6,266 bases of DNA, taken from NCBI GenBank assembly GCA_030043815.1, contig JASHWX010000107.1, positions 1 through 6,266 of the forward strand. The letters run 5' to 3'. This document shows positions 1 through 5,670 of the stretch, piece by piece; position 1 is the first letter of the stretch, and each line of letters starts with the position of its first letter. Source of the stretch: Candidatus Rhabdochlamydia sp. (GTDB taxonomy: Bacteria > Chlamydiota > Chlamydiia > Chlamydiales > Rhabdochlamydiaceae). The translations under genes were made by a program, and so were the position numbers. The notes beneath the pieces are model-generated. The model worked only from the letters and a program-made list of their open reading frames with translations. It did not search any database and was not told the origin of the DNA.

Positions 1-189
1 CTCATCCGCGAGACATTTCCACTCGCAGAGAACGATAAACGCGCGCAAGACCACTCGACTTCGGCCATCAATACTCTCTCCCGGCTGCATGCGCATCTCG
101 CTTCATCGCCCTTTACTCCTACACATGAGCAAAAAAAGCAGCTCATGCAGCTCTTAAAAGCGCTTAAAACACTCATCGAGCAGAAATGA
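1..189 (+). CDS. C-terminal fragment of an unidentified protein, upstream partner of purB
   Basis: Frame 1 is open from the left edge for 62 codons and ends in TGA at 187-189. The visible peptide is hydrophilic and probably helical. It ends in a Lys/Leu-rich stretch (KKQLMQLLKALKTLIEQK) and has no membrane segment or motif I recognise, so I assign no function. The stop overlaps the purB start as ATGA, the usual arrangement of translationally coupled genes in one operon, and this is the main reason to believe the frame is real. There is no promoter-like gap between the two genes. The start and most of the gene lie outside the window. Confidence 0.55.
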   Translation, partial: LIRETFPLAENDKRAQDHSTSAINTLSRLHAHLASSPFTPTHEQKKQLMQLLKALKTLIEQK

Positions 190-1622
190 CAGAACGGGAT
201 TTTTACCAATCTCCATTGTCCCATCGCTATGCCAGCGAAGAAATGTCTTACTGCTTTTCATCGAATTTCAAGTATCTCGTTTGGCGAAAACTCTGGTTTG
301 CACTAGCTAAAGCGCAAAAGAAGCTCGGCCTTCCGATCACCGATCGGCAAATCGATGCCATGGAGCACGCATTAGCGAAAATCGATTTCGAAAAAGCTGA
401 AGAATACGAAAAAAAATTCCGTCACGATGTGATGGCGCATATCCACGCTTTTGCAGACGAATGCCCTGAGGCAAAAGGGATCATTCATCTCGGCGCAACA
501 TCGTGTTATATCACCGACAACGCCGATCTTGTCCAAGTGCGCGAGGCTTTAAGGCTGCTGCGCAATAAACTCGTCCAAGCCATCCGCCAGCTCCATGCAT
601 TTGCTCAAGAATACGCCCCCGTCGCTACGTTGAGCTATACCCATTTTCAGCCGGCTCAACCGACGACAATAGGAAGGCGCGCATGCCTTTGGCTGCAAGA
701 TTTTCTCATGGATTTAGGAGAAATCGAATACCAGCTCGAACATTTGCGTTTCTTAGGCGTCAAAGGCGCCACAGGCACACAGGCGTCTTTTCTTGCGCTC
801 TTTGAGAACGATCAGAACAAAGTCAATGAGCTCGAGACGCGCGTCGCCCGCGAAATGGATTTTCAGCACGTCTTTCGCATTGCCGGGCAGACGTACACGC
901 GCAAACAAGACATCCGAATTCTTTCTATTTTAAGCAGCTTTGCTGCCTCGGCGCACAAATTCGCCACCGATTTCCGCCTGCTCGCCCATCTCAAAGAAAT
1001 CGAAGAGCCCTTCGCAGAAAAACAAGTCGGCTCGTCTGCCATGCCATATAAGCGCAACCCGATGAGAAGCGAGCGGATTTGCGGCCTTGCCCGCTTCCTG
1101 ATGGCCTTAAACGAAAATCCCCTCTATACCCATGCGACACAGTGGTTCGAGCGCACTCTTGACGATTCGGCCAACCGCAGGCTCTGCCTTCCCGAAGCAT
1201 TCCTCGCTGCCGACGGCATTGCCAATCTGCTTTGCAACATCACTGCAGGGATGATCGTCCATCGCCGCGTCGTCGAAAAGCACTTAGCAGAAGAACTGCC
1301 TTATCTTGCGACCGAACACATCTTGATGGAAGCTGTCAAGCGCGGCAAAGACCGGCAAACCGTGCATGAACGATTGCGCATCCACAGCTTTGAAGCGAGC
1401 CACTTGATCAAAGAAGAGGGAAAGCCTTGCGATCTCTTTGAGCGGATCGCATCCGATCCCTCCATTGGCCTTTCTCATTCAGAAATTGAAAATATCGGTC
1501 AAATCCGCCATTTCTTAGGTCGAGCAATCGAACAGACACACGACTTTCTCAATGAAGAAGTCGCACCTGTTCTTAAAAAATACCACGAAATCGCCCCTTA
1601 CGTCGCGGACATTTCATTGTAA
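186..1622 (+). CDS. purB: Adenylosuccinate lyase, eukaryote-like type
   Basis: This cytoplasmic lyase releases fumarate from adenylosuccinate, giving AMP, and from SAICAR in the de novo purine pathway. The 478-residue protein carries the fumarase/aspartase-superfamily signature GSSAMPYKRNP at 282-292, the flexible loop whose serine (S283/S284) is the catalytic base. It also has RHDVMAH at 79-85, HLGATS at 101-106, and THFQPAQ at 152-158, where H153 is the expected general acid. From memory, many long stretches match the human ADSL sequence (about 484 residues) much better than the shorter Bacillus or E. coli enzymes, for example in the RHDVMAH and QWFERTLDDSANRR regions. The N-terminus begins as in the family, supporting the ATG at 186, which overlaps the upstream stop. 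No strong Shine-Dalgarno is visible, consistent with translational coupling. The 3' end overlaps dapA by 25 bp. Identity is certain; the eukaryote-like grouping is from remembered sequence. Confidence 0.97.
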   Translation: MTERDFYQSPLSHRYASEEMSYCFSSNFKYLVWRKLWFALAKAQKKLGLPITDRQIDAMEHALAKIDFEKAEEYEKKFRHDVMAHIHAFADECPEAKGIIHLGATSCYITDNADLVQVREALRLLRNKLVQAIRQLHAFAQEYAPVATLSYTHFQPAQPTTIGRRACLWLQDFLMDLGEIEYQLEHLRFLGVKGATGTQASFLALFENDQNKVNELETRVAREMDFQHVFRIAGQTYTRKQDIRILSILSSFAASAHKFATDFRLLAHLKEIEEPFAEKQVGSSAMPYKRNPMRSERICGLARFLMALNENPLYTHATQWFERTLDDSANRRLCLPEAFLAADGIANLLCNITAGMIVHRRVVEKHLAEELPYLATEHILMEAVKRGKDRQTVHERLRIHSFEASHLIKEEGKPCDLFERIASDPSIGLSHSEIENIGQIRHFLGRAIEQTHDFLNEEVAPVLKKYHEIAPYVADISL

Positions 1623-2476
1623 AGCAGCTTTACTTGTGTAAGAATTTTTTCCTGGGTTGTTTCAAGCGGCTCGACCAAAGGAAGGCGCATCCGAGAGGAG
1701 CATTTGCCGACCGCCCCCATTGCATATTTGATCCCCATCGGGTTTGTCTCGATCACAAGCGATTTGACGAGCGGATAATAGCGATGGAACAATTCTCTTC
1801 CTTCCGCGACTTCATCAGCTGCAAGCAATGCGACCACGGATCGCCACTCTTTGGGGATGAGATTGGCCACGATGGAGACAACGCCGACAGCCCCGATGGC
1901 CATGAGGGGCACGACCAATGTATCATCGCCGGAGAGCAGAGGCTTTTCTGTGAGCTGCGTAAGCTCGATGGCATAATCGAGGTCTGCAGTGGCATCTTTG
2001 ATGGCGGCGACGTTGGGCAGTTCTGCAATGCGAGCGAGCGCCTTGACTGGCAATTTGATTCCAATTCTCGTCGGATGATGATAGACGATCATGGGCAATC
2101 CCGCTTTAGATAATACTTGATAATGTTGAAACACTCCCTCTGGCGTCGGACGGTTGTAATAAGGAACGATGACGAGCGCGCCATCGCAACCGATCTCTTT
2201 TGCCTTCAGCGTCAGTTCAAAAGCGTGGGCAGTATGATTACTGCCTGTCCCCGCAATTAGCGGAATTCTGCCTTTAGCGCACAGCACAGCTTCTTTGAAG
2301 ATTTTAACTGTCTCTTCGTGGGAGAGGGTCGGCGCTTCCCCCGTCGTGCCGCACAGCACAATCCCATCTGTTTTGGATTCGATGTGCCATTCGATCAAAT
2401 CGCACATCGCGCGAAAATCCACTTCGCCATCTTTTGTGAAAGGAGTGATCAGTGCGACAAGGGAGCCTTTGAACAT
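1598..2476 (-). CDS. dapA: 4-Hydroxy-tetrahydrodipicolinate synthase
   Basis: This cytoplasmic enzyme condenses pyruvate with aspartate semialdehyde, the first committed step to diaminopimelate (peptidoglycan) and lysine. The 292-residue length is typical and the (beta/alpha)8 fold markers are all present. CGTTGEAPTLSHEE has T44 and T45, PYYNRPTPEG has Y107, Y132 corresponds to the E. coli Tyr133 proton relay, R137 corresponds to the substrate-carboxylate Arg138, and K160 in AAIKDAT is the Schiff-base lysine. The segment around Y132 is unusual: YHHPTRIG where most family members have YNxPxRTG. N-acetylneuraminate lyase and other relatives are less likely because the DapA tyrosines and arginine are kept. 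The start ATG has only a weak GGA as Shine-Dalgarno. The gene stands alone, not in a dap cluster, and its last 25 bp overlap purB tail to tail. Its promoter region abuts the structured repeat at 2518-2772. Confidence 0.95.
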   Translation of the reverse strand: MFKGSLVALITPFTKDGEVDFRAMCDLIEWHIESKTDGIVLCGTTGEAPTLSHEETVKIFKEAVLCAKGRIPLIAGTGSNHTAHAFELTLKAKEIGCDGALVIVPYYNRPTPEGVFQHYQVLSKAGLPMIVYHHPTRIGIKLPVKALARIAELPNVAAIKDATADLDYAIELTQLTEKPLLSGDDTLVVPLMAIGAVGVVSIVANLIPKEWRSVVALLAADEVAEGRELFHRYYPLVKSLVIETNPMGIKYAMGAVGKCSSRMRLPLVEPLETTQEKILTQVKLLYNEMSAT

Positions 2477-2488
2477 GATATCATGTCC

Positions 2489-2516
2489 ACTATACCCAAA
2501 TCAGTTTAATTCACAA
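2489..2516 (-). promoter_or_regulatory. dapA: Candidate sigma-70-type promoter of dapA
   Basis: On the reverse strand TTGTGA (2516-2511) and TATAGT (2494-2489) are separated by 16 bp, close to consensus. Transcription would begin only a few bases before the dapA ATG at 2476, giving a very short leader, which fits the weak ribosome binding site. The -35 hexamer lies in the ATTCACAA motif at the edge of the repeat element. This is prediction from hexamers only. Confidence 0.35.
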
Positions 2517-2623
2517 TAGCGCGGTACCGCGCTCCGTCAGGTTTTGTGAATTTGGACTTGCTACGACTTTGCCAAATCGATCCCTTCGGGCCGGTTCGCT
2601 TGTGCTCACCTGCTCCGCACTGC

Positions 2624-2642
2624 GAAGGCCCCCCGGGCCTTC
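2624..2642. repeat. Perfect hairpin inside the structured element
   Basis: GAAGGCCC (2624-2631) and GGGCCTTC (2635-2642) are perfectly complementary around a CCC loop, giving an 8-bp GC-rich stem. CTGCG (2620-2624) and CGCAG (2652-2656) could close a wider stem around it. No run of T follows on either strand, so it is not a classical intrinsic terminator. Confidence 0.75.
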
Positions 2643-2664
2643 TCGTGTTTCCGCAGCCTCCTCA

Positions 2665-2685
2665 CCCTGCCCACTTGGGGCAGGG
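2665..2685. repeat. Second perfect hairpin inside the structured element
   Basis: CCCTGCCC (2665-2672) pairs perfectly with GGGCAGGG (2678-2685) around the 5-base loop ACTTG. Neither strand has a following T tract. Together with the hairpin at 2624-2642 it occupies the loop of the long inverted repeat, giving a branched, cruciform-like structure overall. Confidence 0.75.
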
Positions 2686-2740
2686 CTCGTCGTTCGGAAC
2701 GCGGGAGCTTCGATTTGGCTTTGTCTCGCTGAGTCCAAAT

Positions 2741-3139
2741 TCACAAAACCTTCCTGCGCGCGGTATCGCGGTCAGCGAGTTCGTGGAGAATATCTTTCCA
2801 CTCGGTGGCGATTGAGAGAAATTCGTTGAGATAAGATTTAAAAGGAATATACCGATTTTCTTCCATCTGGATTTCTTCGAACAAATGGACACAATGGTTT
2901 TTGGGATCGAGCTTGAGATAAGCTCCGCTTTGTTGCCATCGCAACATCCCGCCGCTGGACACGCATGAGCGCACGCTGCTGGGGAGATAACCCTCTCCAC
3001 AGAAAATTTGAGTGGAAAGGATCCAATGATTTTTTTTATGACCCGGTTCAAAAAAAATCACTTGCCCTTGAATCACAACACGCGCTTTTTTCTTGCCGGC
3101 CAGCTGACTCATGACAAGTAAAAAAGCATCATATGACAT
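2741..3139 (-). CDS. Small protein resembling a type III secretion chaperone (CesT/SycE-like), tentative
   Basis: I do not recognise a named family with certainty. The 132-residue protein has no signal peptide or membrane segment. It shows the general layout of class I type III secretion chaperones: an N-terminal helix (about 1-14), beta strands (about 18-30 and 38-46), a strand pair around AYLKLDPKNHCVHLFEEI (73-90) that resembles the LxLDPxxxVxL core of those proteins, and a C-terminal amphipathic helix around FLSIATEWKDILHEL (107-121). The length also suits that class. Evidence that it is expressed is good: a TATAAT promoter at 3172-3200 and an AAAGG Shine-Dalgarno seven bases before the ATG. 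The last ten residues (about 123-132, DRDTARRKVL) and the TGA lie inside the inverted-repeat element, so the original C-terminus may have been replaced. Any chaperone role is inference; a Chlamydiae-specific hypothetical protein is the alternative. Confidence 0.6.
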   Translation of the reverse strand: MSYDAFLLVMSQLAGKKKARVVIQGQVIFFEPGHKKNHWILSTQIFCGEGYLPSSVRSCVSSGGMLRWQQSGAYLKLDPKNHCVHLFEEIQMEENRYIPFKSYLNEFLSIATEWKDILHELADRDTARRKVL

Positions 3140-3171
3140 AGTTTAACCTTTAGTTTTAGACAGACATTATT

Positions 3172-3200
3172 ATTATACTCTATTTAGATAAAATTGAGAA
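3172..3200 (-). promoter_or_regulatory. Sigma-70-type promoter for the small chaperone-like gene
   Basis: On the reverse strand TTCTCA (3200-3195) is followed after exactly 17 bp by a perfect TATAAT (3177-3172), all in AT-rich DNA. Transcription would start near 3165, leaving a leader of about 25 bases that contains the AAAGG ribosome binding site before the ATG at 3139. Its presence argues that the gene is transcribed independently of the Rsm22-family gene ending at 3210. Confidence 0.55.
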
Positions 3201-3209
3201 TTCCCTTCT

Positions 3210-4100
3210 TTATTTTAATTCATCTCCCCACTTAATTTTCATTTTCTGAATTCTTTTTTCTGTGATTCCTTCTTTTGTGCAAAGTTGAAGTTTGATGTAA
3301 CCGGATTCTTTTTTAGGCATTCGTAAGACGCGCGCTTGACAAGGTTCTATTTGTTTTTTAGAAAAAATCACATAGCAAAACTTTTCATCTTCATAATTTA
3401 AAGTTCCTTCTTTCATTTTACGATGAAATGAGGAACGTTCCACGCGAGCAGAAAAATGACACCAGTCATTCGGACATCTTCGTGAATGGGGGCAGGGAGC
3501 GATGAGATGAGCCCCTTTTTCGATGAGGGCTTGCCGCATCTTCATTAAAGATTCAAATGCAGCCTTTGTTCCAGGTTCAATGATCACAAGAAATTTTTCC
3601 GTGCATTGCCAAAATTTTGCTAATACTTCCATTCGATCTTTTTCTTGAAGTTCCCCCAATGAATAAGACGCGATGACCAAATCATGCGGCTCTACTATAA
3701 AATCTTTTTTTAAGTCTTGGCAGATCCAAAAAGCTTCAAATGAAAGAAGGCTGCGCCCCAAAGCGACAAACCCCGGATCGCGCTCGATCAATGAGGCTTT
3801 AGTCAGGGGTAACCCCGCGTCGAGGGCCGCGAGGAGAGCAGTGGCAGGGCCTGCCCCGAGATCAAGTAGAGAATAGACGGGTTCTTTAAGTTGCATCAGC
3901 ACTTGATGGACCACTGCAAAGGTAGCAGGAAGCCGAGTGAGAAGATAGCTAAGCCTTTGTTTGTCGTTGCTTAATGCATGGATGGGGCCCCGTTCGCGGT
4001 ATAGGGATGTTAAAAGTTTTCTTTCTTTTGACAAATCATTGAGGGACACCCCTTCAATGATTGAGTTTATTTTATTTTTTAATTCAAAAGGAATTTGCAT
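3210..4100 (-). CDS. Rsm22/METTL17-family methyltransferase-like ribosome assembly protein
   Basis: The protein has the full signature of the Rsm22 family (mitochondrial small-subunit assembly factor Rsm22/METTL17 and its bacterial relatives). This includes RLPATFAVV (56-64), the SAM-binding motif LLDLGAGPATALLAA (78-92), ASYSLGEL (144-151), IEPGT (174-178), and GAHLIAPCPHSRRCPNDWCHF (196-216). HRKMKEGTLNYEDEKFCYV (226-244) is also present. Cysteines 203, 209 and 214, with C274 in LQLC, occupy the places where, from memory, METTL17 binds a 4Fe-4S cluster. The 296-residue length is normal for bacterial members, which lack the mitochondrial leader. It probably acts on the small ribosomal subunit in the cytoplasm; catalytic methylation has not been firmly shown for this family as far as I recall. 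The start is supported by the family-like N-terminus although no good Shine-Dalgarno precedes it. The gene is divergent from the OTU gene across 49 bp. Confidence 0.9.
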   Translation of the reverse strand: MQIPFELKNKINSIIEGVSLNDLSKERKLLTSLYRERGPIHALSNDKQRLSYLLTRLPATFAVVHQVLMQLKEPVYSLLDLGAGPATALLAALDAGLPLTKASLIERDPGFVALGRSLLSFEAFWICQDLKKDFIVEPHDLVIASYSLGELQEKDRMEVLAKFWQCTEKFLVIIEPGTKAAFESLMKMRQALIEKGAHLIAPCPHSRRCPNDWCHFSARVERSSFHRKMKEGTLNYEDEKFCYVIFSKKQIEPCQARVLRMPKKESGYIKLQLCTKEGITEKRIQKMKIKWGDELK

Positions 4101-4103
4101 AGC

Positions 4104-4133
4104 AATTTAACAAATTAAGTGATATAATTTAAC
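4104..4133. promoter_or_regulatory. AT-rich divergent promoter region with a repeated AATTTAAC motif
   Basis: The 49 bp between the two divergent genes hold AATTTAAC twice in direct orientation (4104-4111 and 4126-4133), offset by 22 bp, or about two helical turns. A TATAAT lies at 4123-4128 on the + strand, overlapping the second copy. AAATTA/TAATTT (4112-4117 and 4125-4130) also form a small dyad over it. No good -35 hexamer stands at the right distance. The arrangement could let one regulator control both genes, but the sequence is of low complexity and chance is possible. Confidence 0.35.
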
Positions 4134-4139
4134 TAAAAG

Positions 4140-4144
4140 AAGGA
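4140..4144 (+). promoter_or_regulatory. Shine-Dalgarno of the OTU protease gene
   Basis: AAGGA, within AGAAGGA, lies five bases before the ATG at 4150. It is the strongest ribosome binding site among the genes whose starts are visible in this window and fixes the start codon. Confidence 0.7.
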
Positions 4145-4149
4145 ATTAT

Positions 4150-5670
4150 ATGGCTATTCTCCCATTTTCTGCTCAAAGAATACAAGGTCAAATTAGACAA
4201 ATTGAAACTCAAACGGCTTCGTTCGAGCAAGATGTCGATGCTCATTGCAGCGCAACAGCATTAATACCCACTGTCTTTCAAGCTGAAGCATTGCATCGTA
4301 ACGTTTATGAAACTTTTTCGCTCGTACAAAGACAGATTCAATTTGTGAAAGATCAAACAGGAGCTGTTCTCACAAGTCCTGAAGTTCAACATGATTATGA
4401 AGAAGCGCTTATTTTGTTTACTTCGATTTCAGACTTTGTCGAACGTACGGATCGAGCATTTAAACGATTCACAGATTCTTTATTGACGAAATGCCCTGTA
4501 GCAAAAATCGAATACGGCAGATCTCTTGTCGAAGCAAAAGAGCGTTCAAATTTGAATGATTATGAGAGCATGAGAAAAGTACGTGGAGATGGAAATTGTT
4601 TCGTCTCAGGCTTATGCACACTTTTCTTAGAAACGTTGATCAAAGAAAAACGGTTCGATGCATTCATAGAGACCGTCTTTAATTGTGAAACGGGAAGAAA
4701 TTTCCCTGAGCTTCAGAAAGCTGTCGTAAACACCCTTTTAAATATTAAAGAGTGTCCTTCTCAATTAGAGAACGTGCTTAAAGACAATCAGAAAATGCTC
4801 CCTTTGGTCGCTTTTTTCCGCCGTCTCGCAGCAGATGAAATGAAAAAATACCGAAACGATTTTGAGGACCCTTATCGAGCTGTACTTAAGTTTGAATTTG
4901 ATATAAAAAATATCGATAGTCGCGCCTTTGATGACTTAGTCAATGAATATACGATTGGAATGGGGCATGATTTCAGCCATCCTTCGATCCAGGCTTTATG
5001 CCGAAGACTGAATTTCAACATTTTCATCCTTAATGTTCGGAGCCAGCAGCCTCTGATGAAAATCTTAAGTCAAGGGGAACCGAAGGGAGTGCTGTGCCGC
5101 AATGGGGCTCACTATTTCGTCCTTTATCCATCTGAAAGAGCAGCTCCTCGAGAAATTGCAACTACCTACAAAGTTCCTTTTGGGCGGCATGCGTTATATA
5201 TCCGTGGAGAAATTCATCCCGATATGAGTTGGGAAAAGGGGCTTCCCCTCACTAACTTCCATGGCGATGTATGGCAATTATTCTCTGAACAGCCATTAAG
5301 GGACGGGCCCTACAAATTCCTGATCGATAACGAGCATTGGGAAAAAGGGCCTAATCACCAAGTCGTTCAAGGAAAGCTAGACGGCGTCAATCCCCAGTTT
5401 GATCTTCCGCCTGATTTCTATGCAACGCGCGTCACGATTAAATGCAACGTCAATGGCAATAAACTCTTCATCCGCGGAAACGGCGCAGGTTTGAATTGGG
5501 ACAAAGGCGTGGAGCTGCGTCGCATGAACGATGACTCTTGGGTTTGGGAAACAGGAGAATCATTCGAGAATGTAGAATTTAAAATCTTGCTCGATGACAA
5601 ACACTGGGAAAACGGTGAAAACCGCCAAATCGAATGCGGTGAAAAACAGGCGTTCACACCCAAGTTTTAA
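4150..5670 (+). CDS. Otubain-like OTU cysteine protease with two tandem CBM20-like C-terminal modules
   Basis: The 506-residue protein is probably a deubiquitinase. Residues about 1-135 are helical, with no signal peptide or membrane segment. The OTU domain (about 140-328) opens with MRKVRGDGNCF, giving catalytic C150 and D147, and closes with GAHYFVLYP, giving H321. LVAFFRRLAADEM (219-231) and the HPSIQALCRRLNFNIFI segment (277-293) resemble human OTUB1. Two copies of one module follow (about 345-418 and 430-506). W361, W375, K389 and W397 in the first match W450, W464, K478 and W486 in the second, each 89 residues apart, and 15 of 45 residues are identical in the ungapped stretch 361-405 against 450-494. 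The layout (xIRGxxxxxxxW, YKF/FKI, HWExGxN) is that of CBM20 starch-binding domains, whose two ligand-stacking tryptophans sit at these places. Known OTU proteins of intracellular bacteria are secreted effectors; secretion and glycan binding here are inference. The gene shares its stop with ung (TTAA). Confidence 0.85.
   Translation: MAILPFSAQRIQGQIRQIETQTASFEQDVDAHCSATALIPTVFQAEALHRNVYETFSLVQRQIQFVKDQTGAVLTSPEVQHDYEEALILFTSISDFVERTDRAFKRFTDSLLTKCPVAKIEYGRSLVEAKERSNLNDYESMRKVRGDGNCFVSGLCTLFLETLIKEKRFDAFIETVFNCETGRNFPELQKAVVNTLLNIKECPSQLENVLKDNQKMLPLVAFFRRLAADEMKKYRNDFEDPYRAVLKFEFDIKNIDSRAFDDLVNEYTIGMGHDFSHPSIQALCRRLNFNIFILNVRSQQPLMKILSQGEPKGVLCRNGAHYFVLYPSERAAPREIATTYKVPFGRHALYIRGEIHPDMSWEKGLPLTNFHGDVWQLFSEQPLRDGPYKFLIDNEHWEKGPNHQVVQGKLDGVNPQFDLPPDFYATRVTIKCNVNGNKLFIRGNGAGLNWDKGVELRRMNDDSWVWETGESFENVEFKILLDDKHWENGENRQIECGEKQAFTPKF

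Larger units (their letters stand above)
2518..2772. repeat. 255-bp GC-rich element with long imperfect inverted-repeat arms and internal hairpins
   Basis: The two arms pair around one axis (position 2645) with no gaps. The outer block 2520-2532 pairs with 2758-2770 (12 of 13), the core block 2539-2558 with 2732-2751 (20 of 20), and the inner block 2571-2580 with 2710-2719 (10 of 10), with unmatched stretches between them. The outer left block sits in a perfect 16-bp palindrome, AGCGCGGTACCGCGCT (2518-2533), and is bracketed by ATTCACAA (2509-2516) and TTGTGAAT (2544-2551). Between the arms lie two strong hairpins (2624-2642 and 2665-2685). By my count 2521-2760 is about 60% G+C, against about 22% in 3141-3200. 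Short open frames inside look non-coding. It resembles a MITE-like or REP/BIME-like dispersed element. I see no obvious target-site duplication and cannot tell from one copy whether it is mobile. It could also act as a bidirectional transcription barrier between its flanking genes. Confidence 0.8.

Noticed and set aside
1634..2113. 159-codon + strand frame antisense to dapA
   Set aside because: It is a shadow of dapA, whose family motifs are unambiguous; its own translation is Asp/His/Gly-rich and matches nothing I recognise.
2620..2690. Intrinsic terminators formed by the two GC-rich hairpins
   Set aside because: Neither hairpin is followed by a T tract on either strand; they are better described as parts of the structured repeat.
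2511..2829. Overlapping open frames on both strands within and beside the structured element (2511-2744 on -, 2546-2815 and 2569-2829 on +)
   Set aside because: They are rich in Pro, Arg, Ser and Cys with no family pattern, follow the GC-rich inverted repeat, have no ribosome binding sites, and the + frames run antisense into the better-supported small gene.
2662..3051. Alternative 129-codon reverse frame overlapping the small chaperone-like gene
   Set aside because: It lacks the promoter and Shine-Dalgarno that fit the 3139 start, and its peptide shows no domain-like pattern.
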